Shown piece by piece: positions 36,157-37,223 of a DNA stretch of 37,223 nt. The translations under genes and the position numbers were made by a program. Below the pieces are notes generated by a model. The model was given only the letters and a program-made list of their open reading frames with translations, did not search any database and was not told the origin of the DNA. Within the stretch, counting starts at the first letter, position 1. Each line of letters starts with the position of its first letter. The stretch is from Pseudomonadota bacterium (GTDB lineage Bacteria > Pseudomonadota > Gammaproteobacteria > Burkholderiales > Eutrophovitaceae). Location of the stretch: NCBI GenBank assembly GCA_027624715.1, contig JAQBTV010000011.1, positions 1 to 37,223 on the forward strand. Reading direction: 5' to 3'.

Positions 36157-37110
36157 TCAAAATAATGCAATGCACCGCACCTCCATACTCCATCGATCAG
36201 GCGCCTCATCGGGAGTAGACGGTTCTTTAAACGCACTGTGAAAACTGAACGTACATGGCGCTTCTGGAAATGAGGCATCAGGTTGATCACCTTTGGTTCT
36301 CGCGAGTCCACCTTCACTGTCCCATTGTTTGATGAGCAACGCCTCTGACCGATTCATCTTGGGATAAAACCACCAATTGTGGTTTGGATTGTACTTGGCG
36401 AAATAATTCTCACCAATACGGTCCTCATAGTGAACTTCAAACACAACAAGATCATCTGGATTCACACGAGACGCGTCACACAAAGCGAGAGGATTCATCT
36501 CAACAGGCTCGGGCACGATACTCCGCCATAAATTTATAATGGCGAATCGCCCCCCATTCGAAATCTGTTCCACCTCACTCGGAGGTATCAAGCTACTGCC
36601 CTCTCCGATCAACGATCGGATGGTGTCATTTTTGCCCGGAGGCTTCGATAACTGAAGAACCCGTTCCGGAGCACTCGTTAACGTGTAATCACCATGAACG
36701 GCGTGCGCTGGCCCCTGCACCTGTTGCCCGCCCGTAATCATTTTTTTTGATTTTTTTCCGACAGCTGACCGAACATTATGGTCAAACGCATACACCACCC
36801 GAGCACCCACCGACTCCTTAACTCGATCCGCACACAATGGATAATAATTATGGAGCACAACATCGTTATCAAAAAAGTTGATATTTAAACTCTCTATATC
36901 ATCATCAACTAATTGAAAACCTTGTTTCTCGAGAGTGGCCGATACCCCATTACGAGCATCATTGACAACAACCTCATGCTGTTCATAATTCACGCCCACC
37001 CACTCAGAATCAGTACCCTCCAAATTACGGCGCGTTAATACCTTTCCATTCCGGTATAACGAACTCTGCGAGTCCGCAGATATGTAGTTAAAGATGCCTT
37101 TAGTATTCAT
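36157..37110 (-). CDS. CmcJ/NvfI-like oxygenase family protein
   Basis: The 317-residue protein resembles the CmcJ/NvfI/AsaB (GA4 desaturase-like) family, some members of which are Fe(II)/2-oxoglutarate-dependent oxygenases in natural-product pathways. Segments supporting this are the N-terminal FNYISAD, AHAVHGDYT (135-143), GGRFAIINLWRSI (187-199), PLALCDASRV and the C-terminal CTFSFHSAF with SMEVRCIALF. His139-x-Asp141 and His291 could form the facial iron triad, and a late Arg (312) could bind 2-oxoglutarate. This residue assignment is my inference. The SDR gene follows, and a cut-off gene precedes it by 44 bases. Confidence 0.75.
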   Translation of the reverse strand: MNTKGIFNYISADSQSSLYRNGKVLTRRNLEGTDSEWVGVNYEQHEVVVNDARNGVSATLEKQGFQLVDDDIESLNINFFDNDVVLHNYYPLCADRVKESVGARVVYAFDHNVRSAVGKKSKKMITGGQQVQGPAHAVHGDYTLTSAPERVLQLSKPPGKNDTIRSLIGEGSSLIPPSEVEQISNGGRFAIINLWRSIVPEPVEMNPLALCDASRVNPDDLVVFEVHYEDRIGENYFAKYNPNHNWWFYPKMNRSEALLIKQWDSEGGLARTKGDQPDASFPEAPCTFSFHSAFKEPSTPDEAPDRWSMEVRCIALF

Positions 37111-37154
37111 TTCACTTCAAACCCGCAGTTCGTTATTCAAAACAATTTATTAAG

Positions 37155-37223
37155 TTAGTCTGCATCTGGCAGCGCAAATCCTTCCAGAACCGTCGTATCA
37201 ATCCACCAAGAGTTTTTCTCGAT
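37155..37223 (-). CDS. C-terminal end of a gene cut by the window edge
   Basis: Reading in from the right edge, the minus strand is open for 22 residues ending in VLEGFALPDAD and a TAA at 37157-37155. The CmcJ/NvfI-like ATG follows 44 bases later, spacing consistent with one operon. The fragment is too short to assign to a family. Confidence 0.45.
   Translation of the reverse strand: MEKNSWWIDTTVLEGFALPDAD

Overview
The window looks like chromosomal core sequence from a marine-type gammaproteobacterium of moderate GC content. The evidence is gene order more than any single gene. The blocks thrS-infC-rpmI-rplT-pheS-pheT-ihfA-merR-tRNA-Pro, surE-pcm, rpoE-mucA-mucB-mucD divergent from nadB, lepA-lepB-rnc-era-recO-pdxJ-acpS, and uvrC-pgsA-tRNA-Gly-tRNA-Cys-tRNA-Leu are all standard gammaproteobacterial arrangements. 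Here they lie nearly end to end, mostly on the minus strand. Genus cannot be decided from the window.

Layout. 1-4406: an SDR-family gene, a CPD photolyase and an exported DUF411 protein on the plus strand, facing a TrmH-type rRNA/tRNA methyltransferase. 4501-6660: a small accessory pair on the minus strand, an exported acetamidase/formamidase and a miniature TAXI-like periplasmic protein, next to a tRNA-Leu/Cys/Gly cluster. 7206-10388: pgsA, uvrC and a family-5 uracil-DNA glycosylase, divergent from efp. 10899-18044: nagZ, acpS, pdxJ, recO, era, rnc, lepB and lepA, a tightly packed minus-strand run. 18138-21663: the envelope-stress module mucD, mucB, mucA and rpoE. 21885-25216: nadB, ygfZ and a TANGO2-like gene on the plus strand. 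25248-34204: pcm, surE, tRNA-Pro, merR, ihfA, pheT, pheS, rplT, rpmI, infC and thrS. 34493-37223: accessory genes, namely a membrane-anchored MORN-repeat protein, an SDR, a CmcJ/NvfI-like oxygenase and the cut-off end of one more gene.

Most of the window is housekeeping: translation, tRNA charging, DNA repair, peptidoglycan recycling, signal peptide cleavage and sigma-E stress response. The points most worth a second look are an infC that appears to start with AUA, an EF-P of the lysine-type sequence class with arginine at the modification tip, the CmcJ/NvfI-SDR operon at the right edge, the mini-TAXI/formamidase pair beside a tRNA, and a hairpin carrying both a Shine-Dalgarno and an anti-Shine-Dalgarno sequence in front of pheS. 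I did not find a clear new defence, CRISPR or mobile system.
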